Source: Anderseniella sp963759095
GTDB taxonomy: Bacteria; Pseudomonadota; Alphaproteobacteria; Rhizobiales; Aestuariivirgaceae
NCBI GenBank assembly: GCA_963759095.1
Contig: CAVWYF010000032.1
Span: 119,663 to 183,662 of the forward strand
DNA: 64,000 bases
Direction: 5' to 3'
Positions 44,701 to 52,025 of this stretch are shown here, in pieces. The notes below the pieces were generated by a model, which saw nothing but the letters and a program-made list of their open reading frames with translations, was not told the DNA's origin and made no database searches. The translations under genes and the position numbers were made by a program. Every line of letters begins with the position of its first letter. Within the stretch, counting starts at the first letter, position 1.

Positions 44701-45576
44701 AACGCTATTCCCCTGTTCCGCTCACGATCTTGCTTGATCTGCTCAGCGGTAGTTCCACACGACTCTCACGGTCTTATTGTGTGTTTCCGAAGTTCCCTCA
44801 CCCTCGCGAATGAATTAATCGAAAAGTGCCCCGTGATCCGGCATTGACGAATGGATATGAAAACAACGCAGCACACTGCAAAAGACATACCAGACATATT
44901 GCCCCTCCACCCGGTTGAACACCGGCGTGCTGGGAAAGCGGTAAAACACTTACGCATCACAAAAACCGTCCCTTTGTTGTCAACTAACACAATAACTGTA
45001 GGCATCGAGTTCGATGTAAACAGGAAGAGAATTGGGTGAAATTGTGTTTAAATATGGACGAGTTCGTGATGGCATTAAATCGTCGGCTCTGATCACGGTT
45101 AACGGCCCGGCAAGTGGCGCACACAGACCTTCTCAGCGAACACGTGCGACAAGACAATTCGTGTTTTCGACCGATGCCGGCAACAGCGTCCTGCTACTGA
45201 ACCTCCAACCATACATTTTGTTGACATTGAGCAAAGGTAGCCACGACTTTCACCTACGTGTGATTCGGTCTTCCGTAATCTGATGAATGTGGATTGCACC
45301 TCAGGCAATCCAGTATTCAAGGAACGTTTGTGAAACCATCAGCACTGCCCGTGCATGACATGATGATACAACCCAGGCAGCAAATGCGCGCACCAAGCCG
45401 GTGCCACGCCTCACGGACCACTCCGATCATGCAGACTAGTACGGGTACATCAGAAGCGACCGCAAAAATCAGGCGTACTGGAAAACCGAACTTGCCTATG
45501 CCACTCTCGCCCGACAAACAGAATCATCGGGGATATCGGGCAAACCATGGTTTCACAACAGCATCCGGGTAATTGA
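44701..45576. other. Long intergenic region, no gene recognised
   Basis: About 875 bp between divergent genes. Short frames (for example 44851-45039 and 45294-45572, plus strand) show no domain, signal peptide or Shine-Dalgarno support. No tRNA, hairpin cluster or dispersed repeat was seen. Could hold decayed coding sequence. Confidence 0.4.
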
Positions 45577-47085
45577 ATGCAGACTGATACTGTTGGCGGA
45601 ACCGATAGCTGGCAGGAGACGCTGGCCCTCTTGCTGAGTGGCCGGTCCCTGCGCATGTTGTTGCTGGGCTTTTCATCCGGTTTGCCCATATTGCTTGTGT
45701 TTTCCACCCTCTCGGTGTGGCTGATCAAGGCCGGTGTCCAGCGTGATGTGGTGACGTTTTTCAGTTGGGCCGGCATTGCTTATGGATTCAAGTTTGTCTG
45801 GTCTCCGCTGATCGACCGGATCCCCCTGCCCTTCCTGGCGCAGCGTTTGGGCCACCGCCGGGCATGGTTGCTGGTTTCTCAACTGTGCATCATGGCGGCG
45901 ATCCTGTTCACCGCGGCCACCGACCCGGCGACGTCGCTTTTCTGGACCGCCATCGGCGCGGTCGCGATAGGTTTTACAAGCGCAACCCAGGACATCGTCA
46001 TCGACGCCTACCGCATTGAATCCGCTCCACCGCGCATGCAGGCGTTTCTGTCGGCTGCCTATGTTGCCGGATATCGCGTTGCTATGCTGACAGCAGGTGC
46101 CGGTTCGTTGTGGTTTGCCGCGTGGTTGGGGGCTGAAACCTACGATCCGGAAACCTGGGCAACAGTGTACCGGATCATGGCAGGTTTCATGCTGGTTGGC
46201 ATCCTCGCCACACTGTTGTCGCCGGAACCCGAAGTCGGCGGAGAGATCGCCAGCGACAAAATGGTTCAGCTAAAGCTTTTTCTGGCATTCATTGCAGGCG
46301 TTGCCGGTTTGATTGCCATGTTCAACCTGTTCCCAGATACGCCTAAGGACCTTGGGCCCTTTACCACACTGTTTTTCAACACCGCCCGGTTGTTTGTCAG
46401 CCTGGGCGCTGCCGGCCTGGTTCTCTACGGCCTCGCCAAATTGCGAGTTGTTCCGGCAGCGGAAGCACGCAAATCATACGTGGAGCCGTTTACCGATTTT
46501 GTCGCGCGCTACGGCAAGGCGGCTGTGGTGATCCTGGCTCTCATCGGCATCTACCGGATTGCCGATATTGTCATGGGAGCGGTTGCCAACGTGTTTTATC
46601 TGGAGATGGGTTTCGACATCGCCCAGATCGCCACCTATTCAAAATTCTATGGCCTTGTTGCCACCATCGCCGGCGGCTTTCTGGGCGGTATCCTGGCGAG
46701 CCGTATCGGCGTCATGCGAGGACTGTTCATCGGCGCCGTGCTGGCGGCCGCGAGCAACCTGCTGTTTGCCTATCTGGCAACCCAGGACGCCAACGTCAAT
46801 CTGTTGATAGCGGTTATCACAGCCGACAATCTGTCTGCAGGTTTCGCAGTTGCCTCGTTCGTGGCTTATCTTTCCGCCCTGACGAGCATTACCTTCACGG
46901 CCACCCAGTACGCGCTGTTCAGCTCCATCATGCTTCTGGTTCCCAAGGCGCTTGCCGGTTATTCCGGCTCAATTGTCTCGGCCACAGGCTACCCGGGCTT
47001 TTTCGTCATCACCGCACTGTTGGGTTTACCGGTGCTTATCCTCGTGTACTGGGCCGGCAAGCTGGCGCCCATACCCGACGAATAG
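45577..47085 (+). CDS. ampG: AmpG-type muropeptide permease (MFS)
   Basis: A 502-residue major facilitator with twelve to fourteen membrane segments. Family motifs: 'MLLLGFSSGLPILLVFSTLS' at the first segment, 'YGFKFVWSPLIDRIPLPFLA' and 'LGHRRAWLLVSQLCIMAAIL' in loop 2-3, and 'GFTSATQDIVIDAYRIES', diagnostic for AmpG. AmpG imports GlcNAc-anhydroMurNAc peptides for cell-wall recycling. Start ATG 45577 is supported by similarity; no strong Shine-Dalgarno. It is the only recycling gene seen here. Confidence 0.93.
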   Translation: MQTDTVGGTDSWQETLALLLSGRSLRMLLLGFSSGLPILLVFSTLSVWLIKAGVQRDVVTFFSWAGIAYGFKFVWSPLIDRIPLPFLAQRLGHRRAWLLVSQLCIMAAILFTAATDPATSLFWTAIGAVAIGFTSATQDIVIDAYRIESAPPRMQAFLSAAYVAGYRVAMLTAGAGSLWFAAWLGAETYDPETWATVYRIMAGFMLVGILATLLSPEPEVGGEIASDKMVQLKLFLAFIAGVAGLIAMFNLFPDTPKDLGPFTTLFFNTARLFVSLGAAGLVLYGLAKLRVVPAAEARKSYVEPFTDFVARYGKAAVVILALIGIYRIADIVMGAVANVFYLEMGFDIAQIATYSKFYGLVATIAGGFLGGILASRIGVMRGLFIGAVLAAASNLLFAYLATQDANVNLLIAVITADNLSAGFAVASFVAYLSALTSITFTATQYALFSSIMLLVPKALAGYSGSIVSATGYPGFFVITALLGLPVLILVYWAGKLAPIPDE

Positions 47086-47290
47086 AGCGAGCAAGCTGAA
47101 GGTCAAGCAGGACCAGTTGAGCCACAAAAAACAAGTTCGGTTGATACTTGCCCACCGAAAGCGCCGAAGTTTTCTCCATCTGTTTAAGTTCCCGGCTTTA
47201 GTTCAGGTATGAACTTTTGCCTTCTCTCCACATGCAGGTACTGGCGATTGATTATGGTATGTTGACCGTACACCTGATAATCACAAATTC

Positions 47291-47938
47291 ATGAACAGCG
47301 ATCCGGAAAACACCGGCTCTGAGCCTTGTTTCGCACATTTGCTGGTGGACGGACACGTCGTCGATCCGGACACAGCGAGGGATGTTGCCAGGTTCAGGAA
47401 AAGCGAGCGGCAACGGCTTTACGGATTGCGAAAAGACCTGGCGGCCGCCGACCGCCATCTCATGTCAGAAACCGTATCGGCAAAACTCAACGAAGTTGTT
47501 GGTGATGTTTCAAACAAAATCATAGCAACGTACTGGCCCATCCGCGCAGAACTGAATTTACGAAACTGGATGACTGATGTTCATTCGCGTGGCGCCACGG
47601 TCGCCTTGCCGGCGGTTGTCGCACGCGATCAACCGGTCGAATTTCACCAATGGTCGCCCGGTTGCAAAATGCAGCGTGGCATTTGGAACATTCCTGTTCC
47701 TGAAGAAGCACGGTCTGTTTCACCGGGCGTCATCATTGCCCCGCTATTGGGAGTTGATGACAACAGATACCGGCTCGGAAACGGTGGCGGATATTACGAC
47801 CGCACCCTTGCTTCGATGAATTCAGACAGGCTTGTCATAGGCGTGGGTCAGCCATTTGCAAGAATGAAGACCATTTTCCCAATGCCGTGGGATATTGCGA
47901 TGGATGTTGTTATCCTGGGTGATGGAACCCATTGGTAG
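47291..47938 (+). CDS. 5-formyltetrahydrofolate cyclo-ligase
   Basis: A 215-residue MTHFS-family enzyme converting 5-formyl-THF to 5,10-methenyl-THF with ATP. Family motifs: 'RKSERQRLYGLRKDLAA', 'IATYWPIRAELNLRNWM', 'GVIIAPLLGVDDNRYRLGNG' and 'GGGYYDRTLASM'. The C-terminus ('AMDVVILGDGTHW') ends exactly where an IS3 transposase remnant begins, so the last few codons may have been replaced by the insertion; the catalytic core is complete. Alphaproteobacterial homologues often neighbour a 6S RNA gene, but none was recognised in the 200 bp upstream. Confidence 0.9.
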   Translation: MNSDPENTGSEPCFAHLLVDGHVVDPDTARDVARFRKSERQRLYGLRKDLAAADRHLMSETVSAKLNEVVGDVSNKIIATYWPIRAELNLRNWMTDVHSRGATVALPAVVARDQPVEFHQWSPGCKMQRGIWNIPVPEEARSVSPGVIIAPLLGVDDNRYRLGNGGGYYDRTLASMNSDRLVIGVGQPFARMKTIFPMPWDIAMDVVILGDGTHW

Positions 47939-48170
47939 CTTGGCACTACATCGCGCCCGGCAAGCCGATGCAAAACGGTGTGGCGGAAAGCTTCAATGGC
48001 CGGCTACGTGACGAGTGTCTGAACGAACACCTGTTCACCAGTTATGCCCATGCCTGCAAGGTGATCAACGCATGGCGCCGGGACTACAATACTGAAAGGC
48101 CTCATTCGAGCCTCGATGGGCTCACACCGATGGAATTTGCAGCCCGGTCCAGGATGGACCCTGATGTGCT
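47938..48170 (+). pseudogene. IS3-family transposase OrfB fragment (3' end only)
   Basis: Encodes the C-terminal integrase part: 'WHYIAPGKPMQNGVAESFNG', 'RLRDECLNEHLFTSYAHACK', 'VINAWRRDYNTERPHSSLDG' and 'LTPMEFAARS'. The ESFNGRLRDECL and YNxxRPHSSL motifs belong to IS3-family OrfB; the Glu of the DDE triad is present but the two Asp residues and the upstream half are missing. Fused to the end of the folate gene on its left and cut by the IS481 element on its right. Confidence 0.85.
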
Positions 48171-48180
48171 TCCCGAGAGA

Positions 48181-49444
48181 TGGGTGACACTTCATTCCGG
48201 ACACATAGGTTACACTTTTGGCCCTTTGCAAGGAGATGCGAGGTGCCTTGGAAGGAGTGTAATCAGATGGATGAACGGCTCAAATTCATTGCCCGACTGC
48301 TGGACGGCGACAAGATGTCGGTGCTGTGCCGGGAGTTCGGGATTTCCCGCAAGACCGGCTACAAGATCCTCAAACGATACAATGCTTGCGGCCTACATGG
48401 GCTGACTGACCGGTCTCGACGTCCTTATCGCCAGGCCAATCAGCTGCCGGTGCAGATCGAGAAGCAGATCGTGCGTCTGAAGCGGGAGAGACCAACCTGG
48501 GGTGCACCGAAGATACGCGAACGGATGAGGCGGCTTTTCCCAGATATCCATTCACCAGCAGTGAGCACGGTGCATGCGGTTCTGGACCGTCATGGTCTGG
48601 TCAAGCGCAGAGGACGACGGCGTCGCAACAAGGCAACGGGTACGGCACTGTCGCCTGGCAGCCAGCCCAATGATCTGTGGTGTGCCGACTACAAGGGAGA
48701 GTTCAAGCTTGCCGACAAACGCTATTGTTATCCCCTGACGATCACTGATCATGCCAGCCGGTATGTCATTGCCTGTGAGGCACTGCATACTACGAAAGAA
48801 GTCTATGCCTTCACGGTATTTGAGCGTGCTTTCAAGGACTTCGGCATGCCTTGCTCAATACGAACCGATAACGGCGTGCCGTTTGCCAGCCCCAATGCCC
48901 TGTTCAACCTGTCCAGACTGTCAGTTTGGTGGTTGCGCCTTGGTATCCAGATCGAGCGTATCAAACCCGGTAACCCGCAACAGAACGGACGCCATGAACG
49001 TATGCATCTGACTTTGAAGTTGGAGACCACCAAACCGGCAGGCGACAACTTCCTTCAGCAGCAGGCCAGGTTCGATGACTTCGTGGATTGCTTCAACAAC
49101 GAACGCCCACATCAGGCTCTCGACATGCAGTACCCGGCGGAACGATATGCCCCCTCATCAAGAATCTACAATGGCCTGCCGGAGCTTGACTATCCGTTCC
49201 ATGACAAGTCGGCCACAGTGACGACATGCGGGCGTATTTGCTTCAACCGGCAGAAAATCAATCTCAGCCAGGTCTTTGCCGGACAAACTGTTGGCATCAA
49301 GCAGACCGAAGACAGAATTTGGCTGGTAAGCTTTATGGACTATGACTTAGGATACTTTGATGATGAGACATGCAGACTGGAACCACTTGCAAATCCATTT
49401 GGACCAAAAGTGTTACCCATGTCTCCGGTATAAAACGTAACCCA
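48181..49444 (+). mobile_element. IS481-family insertion sequence
   Basis: About 1.26-1.29 kb element with one transposase gene. Inverted ends: left TGGGTGACAC at 48181 continuing through CCGGACACAT and GGTTACACTTTTGG (ending about 48222); right, read as reverse complement from 49444, TGGGTTACG, CCGGAGACAT and GGGTAACACTTTTGG (ending about 49408). Each end carries two tandem ~25-bp copies of a CCGGASACATGGGT-type unit, likely transposase sites; the outermost copy may extend the element a few bases at both sides. Inserted in an IS3 remnant. Confidence 0.78.
48243..49433 (+). CDS. IS481-family transposase
   Basis: A 396-residue transposase. GTG 48243 gives 'VPWKECNQMDERLKFIARLL', the standard start of this group; ATG 48267 is also in frame. 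Helix-turn-helix 'KMSVLCREFGISRKTGYKIL' (about 25-45), second HTH region 'VQIEKQIVRLKRERPTWGAP', and DDE integrase core: 'LWCADYKGEF' (Asp), 'IRTDNGVPFASPNAL' (Asp), 'NPQQNGRHERMHLTLK' (Glu). All three catalytic residues and a normal C-terminus are present, so the element may be active. Confidence 0.92.
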   Translation: MPWKECNQMDERLKFIARLLDGDKMSVLCREFGISRKTGYKILKRYNACGLHGLTDRSRRPYRQANQLPVQIEKQIVRLKRERPTWGAPKIRERMRRLFPDIHSPAVSTVHAVLDRHGLVKRRGRRRRNKATGTALSPGSQPNDLWCADYKGEFKLADKRYCYPLTITDHASRYVIACEALHTTKEVYAFTVFERAFKDFGMPCSIRTDNGVPFASPNALFNLSRLSVWWLRLGIQIERIKPGNPQQNGRHERMHLTLKLETTKPAGDNFLQQQARFDDFVDCFNNERPHQALDMQYPAERYAPSSRIYNGLPELDYPFHDKSATVTTCGRICFNRQKINLSQVFAGQTVGIKQTEDRIWLVSFMDYDLGYFDDETCRLEPLANPFGPKVLPMSPV

Positions 49445-49470
49445 TGTGTCCGGTATGGACCTGAAATTTC

Positions 49471-49517
49471 TGGTGAGCCCGCGCGGGTTCGAACCGTGGA
49501 CTTGCTGATTAAAAGTC
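49471..49517 (-). other. 3' half of tRNA-Lys(UUU), probable attachment-site remnant
   Basis: On the minus strand the segment begins GACTTTTAATCAGC (anticodon loop CTTTTAA with UUU anticodon and the 3' arm of its stem), then variable bases, T-arm core GGTTCGAACCC and 3' end GGGCTCACCA. The 5' half is absent: upstream bases (on minus) do not pair with the anticodon stem beyond GA. Integrases of genomic islands recombine at exactly this point, so this is a likely att site. One T-stem pair (A-C) is mismatched. Confidence 0.75.
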
Positions 49518-49697
49518 TTTCGAGCATTCAGTGTTTTTAGAGGTTTAAGTTTTGGATAGGTTCGATTTCCGTGCAAATCTGCAGCAGATAGTCGCAACGC
49601 TTCCGAATTTGTCAGTCGATCGCAAGACTTTGGTTTCCGCAAAACCTAAATTACAGAGGTATTTCAGTGAGGTAGCGCCCGTCGTTGAAACAGCAAA

Positions 49698-49721
49698 GGG
49701 CGCCGCGATAAAGCGGCGCCC
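49698..49721 (-). terminator. Terminator after outer-membrane protein gene
   Basis: Perfect 9-bp stem GGGCGCCGC / GCGGCGCCC with 6-base loop, followed on the minus strand by TTTGCTGTTTC. Lies 24 bp past the stop of the gene at 49745-50680. Confidence 0.7.
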
Positions 49722-49744
49722 CGGCACTAAACACTATAAAGTCG

Positions 49745-50680
49745 TCAGTCAACGATATTACCGGAACCGACCCAACGACCGATCATAGGCGCATCAAGAG
49801 TTGCACCAACGCGATCGATTTCTTTTAGAGAATTACCGCCGAACGCGTACCTGAAGCCTGCCATAATGGTATGATCAACAAATGAGTTGTCCTCGTCGTC
49901 GTTGCTGAATTTGGCACCACGATAGCCCAGGAACACATTGGTGTCCCCAATGACGGGCAAACCCGCCAGCGTGGTATCATAACGGACACCCCACTCTATT
50001 ACATTGCCATCGTCGCCTACACCCGCTTCGTTAGCATCACTTGTCCCGTCTGCGTAGGAAACTTCACCTTGCAGTCGAGTGTTCTCGTCAAGAAACCATC
50101 GAACAACGCCGCGTCCGAAAATTGCATCCTGCAACGCATCTTCATCATGGGAGGGTCCTCTGGAGGTAATATCGAAATAACCACCCTGAACATAGAAGGT
50201 GAAATCCTGCAGGTACAACTGAGCTTCACCGCCAATCACATAGAACGGATACTCGTCACCATCCGCAGCACCTTCACCGGCGCCGCCGAAAACCCCGATC
50301 AGACCCATGCCCGGATCCCGAGCACTAAAGTGGGCCAGACCCTGAAAAGCATACTCCATGTTGGTTGTATTGTCGTCGTTGCTCTTGAACAAATGCGTGG
50401 TGTTGAACTCCGCATCAACGTCCATCTGTACCGACCAGGCTCCACCGAGAGGCAAGCTCAGCCGCCCACTCTTACCGGTAAAGAACGAATCTTCCAGGTC
50501 ATCTTCGTCACCGTCGAAATCTTTGTTGGTGTAGAACGAGTATCCTGACCATGACTCCACAACCCCCGAGACTACTAGTTCTTGAATCGACTGCGGAGGG
50601 TCAAAATCTGCAGCGTTTGCGCTGGAAGCTGATACAAAAAGCCCTATGGCTACGACCGACGAAGTGATAATTTTGTTCAT
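49745..50680 (-). CDS. Outer-membrane beta-barrel protein (porin-like)
   Basis: A 311-residue exported protein with signal peptide 'MNKIITSSVVAIGLFVSASS' (cleavage after 'ANA'). The mature part alternates amphipathic beta-strands and acidic turns ('YTNKDFDGDEDDLEDSFF', 'FKSNDDNTTNMEYAFQGLAH', 'GYRGAKFSNDDEDNSFVDHT'), ending 'IMAGFRYAFGG' and a short tail. This is the layout of a porin-like barrel; the many Asp residues suggest Ca2+-binding loops. No specific family recognised. It lies just inside the island border marked by the tRNA fragment. Confidence 0.75.
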   Translation of the reverse strand: MNKIITSSVVAIGLFVSASSANAADFDPPQSIQELVVSGVVESWSGYSFYTNKDFDGDEDDLEDSFFTGKSGRLSLPLGGAWSVQMDVDAEFNTTHLFKSNDDNTTNMEYAFQGLAHFSARDPGMGLIGVFGGAGEGAADGDEYPFYVIGGEAQLYLQDFTFYVQGGYFDITSRGPSHDEDALQDAIFGRGVVRWFLDENTRLQGEVSYADGTSDANEAGVGDDGNVIEWGVRYDTTLAGLPVIGDTNVFLGYRGAKFSNDDEDNSFVDHTIMAGFRYAFGGNSLKEIDRVGATLDAPMIGRWVGSGNIVD

Positions 50681-50898
50681 GATATTCTAGCCCTGCTCTG
50701 CAAATACACCCCGGAATTCAACTTACACTGATTATATTGCTCTGTGTCGGTCAACAACATGATTACCGAGAAGACATTTTTTCCAGAAATGTGACAAATT
50801 TGCCACACTTTCCAAGGCGCACGTTCCGGATCAGGAATGGGCGTTTTCAATGGCCAAACACATCAATTGATCATTCAAACCAATATGCGAGGCGCACT

Positions 50899-51072
50899 GT
50901 CAGCGTTGCCAATGGCTTTCATTGCAGCACCATAGGAACGTAGCTTATCGGTACCAATTAGATTCGGTTGACCGTACCGTTTCATTGATTTCATGAGGAA
51001 TCTCAATGCTGCCTTGCGATCCCGGCGCTTCGTGACATAGGATTCCAGCACCTCGCCTTCGTGATCAACACC
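50899..51072 (-). pseudogene. IS6-family transposase fragment
   Basis: About 58 codons from the middle of an IS6/IS26-type transposase: 'VDHEGEVLESYVTKRRDRKA' (first catalytic Asp region 'avDheGevLe') and 'GQPNLIGTDKLRSYGAAMKA' (second Asp, 'tDklrSY'). Both ends are cut; the flanking codons do not fit the family. Marks an old rearrangement beside the USP-Lon operon. Confidence 0.82.
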
Positions 51073-51170
51073 CCTGCCCGCTTCAATCCGGATTCTTCTG
51101 ACAGTGCCGTCAGAAAGACCCGGCATAGACCAGAATTCGTCCAGCATTCAGCCTGCTCAAGCCGCGTTGT

Positions 51171-52025
51171 TTAGGATTTGCGCAACAGAAGCACCGGAGC
51201 TTTGGCAGCACGGAACAGCGAAACGGCAATTTGGTCGTCTCTGAACGGCTCACCGTCCAGGTCTCCGACAACAAAGAACGGCGACAGGTGAATGAGACTT
51301 GCGGCAATTGACTGTGGAGAGCCAGGCAGAAGTCGATGTGTCGTCATGGCTTGTTTGTCGCCAACCAACGTCGCGGCGCGAGCCTCGATACGCTCGGCAT
51401 CAGCGTCTGCCGCAGCAATCACAATCAGATGCAATGCTCTGCCCTCGAGAGCCGCAAGGCGGGCTGCCAGAACAACTGTGCGGGCCCCTGTTTCATCCCC
51501 GTCATCGATGGCCACGATTGGACCAGTTGACCGGCTTTTGCGATGAAGGGCTGCCACAACCACTCCGCCGACGCCCGCAGGCACCATGCGAAGAGTGTGG
51601 ATCAAGGAGTGCGTGCCCATACCATGCGTTTCACCCGGCAGGACGACATAATCGCCCGAGCCGGCCATTGCCTCAAACGCCGCGTCAAGGTCCCCCTGTC
51701 TGGTGCTGAATGACCAGTTTACCTGCGCCTTGCCTGCGCGTTTCGACAAAACCCGCTTGCAGACGGCAGCCGTTCGGGCAAATGCTTCCTGCATGGATTG
51801 GCGTGAAATCTCGCGGGGTGCGGGATTGTCGAAGTCCAGAACTCGCGCAAATGGAAATTCCGCCAAATCAAACATGATCTCTTCTTGCATGAAAAAACCG
51901 ACAATTTTGGCTTCAGTGACACCAGCAAGAACTGCAGCGGCAGCAATTGTCCTTTCGGCATCTGACGCAGCCGTAAGCCCTACAACAATCCTGCGGCCGT
52001 CAGACTCCTGACCTTGGTTGTTCAT
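51171..52025 (-). CDS. Universal stress protein-like protein
   Basis: A 284-residue protein related to universal stress proteins, probably two USP-like folds. The N-terminal half begins 'RRIVVGLTAASDAERTIAAA' with 'VTEAKIVGFFMQEEIMFDLA'; the C-terminal half has 'STGPIVAIDDGDETGARTVV' and 'APVLLLRKS' at the end, a common USP terminus. The classical ATP-binding G-2x-G-9x-G(S/T) is not clear. Start overlaps the Lon-like gene stop by 4 bp, so the two are translationally coupled; an FNR/FixK-like box lies upstream of that operon. Confidence 0.8.
   Translation of the reverse strand: MNNQGQESDGRRIVVGLTAASDAERTIAAAAVLAGVTEAKIVGFFMQEEIMFDLAEFPFARVLDFDNPAPREISRQSMQEAFARTAAVCKRVLSKRAGKAQVNWSFSTRQGDLDAAFEAMAGSGDYVVLPGETHGMGTHSLIHTLRMVPAGVGGVVVAALHRKSRSTGPIVAIDDGDETGARTVVLAARLAALEGRALHLIVIAAADADAERIEARAATLVGDKQAMTTHRLLPGSPQSIAASLIHLSPFFVVGDLDGEPFRDDQIAVSLFRAAKAPVLLLRKS

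Noticed and set aside
44851..45039. Short plus-strand frame in the 44.7-45.6 kb gap
   Set aside because: No domain, signal or conserved-looking pattern; likely chance.
47086..47290. Possible 6S RNA upstream of the folate cyclo-ligase gene
   Set aside because: The location is typical, but I could not recognise the long imperfect hairpin with central bubble; not enough support.
49552..49788. 79-codon plus-strand frame after the tRNA fragment as an island gene
   Set aside because: It overlaps the terminator and the end of the outer-membrane protein gene and has no recognisable features.
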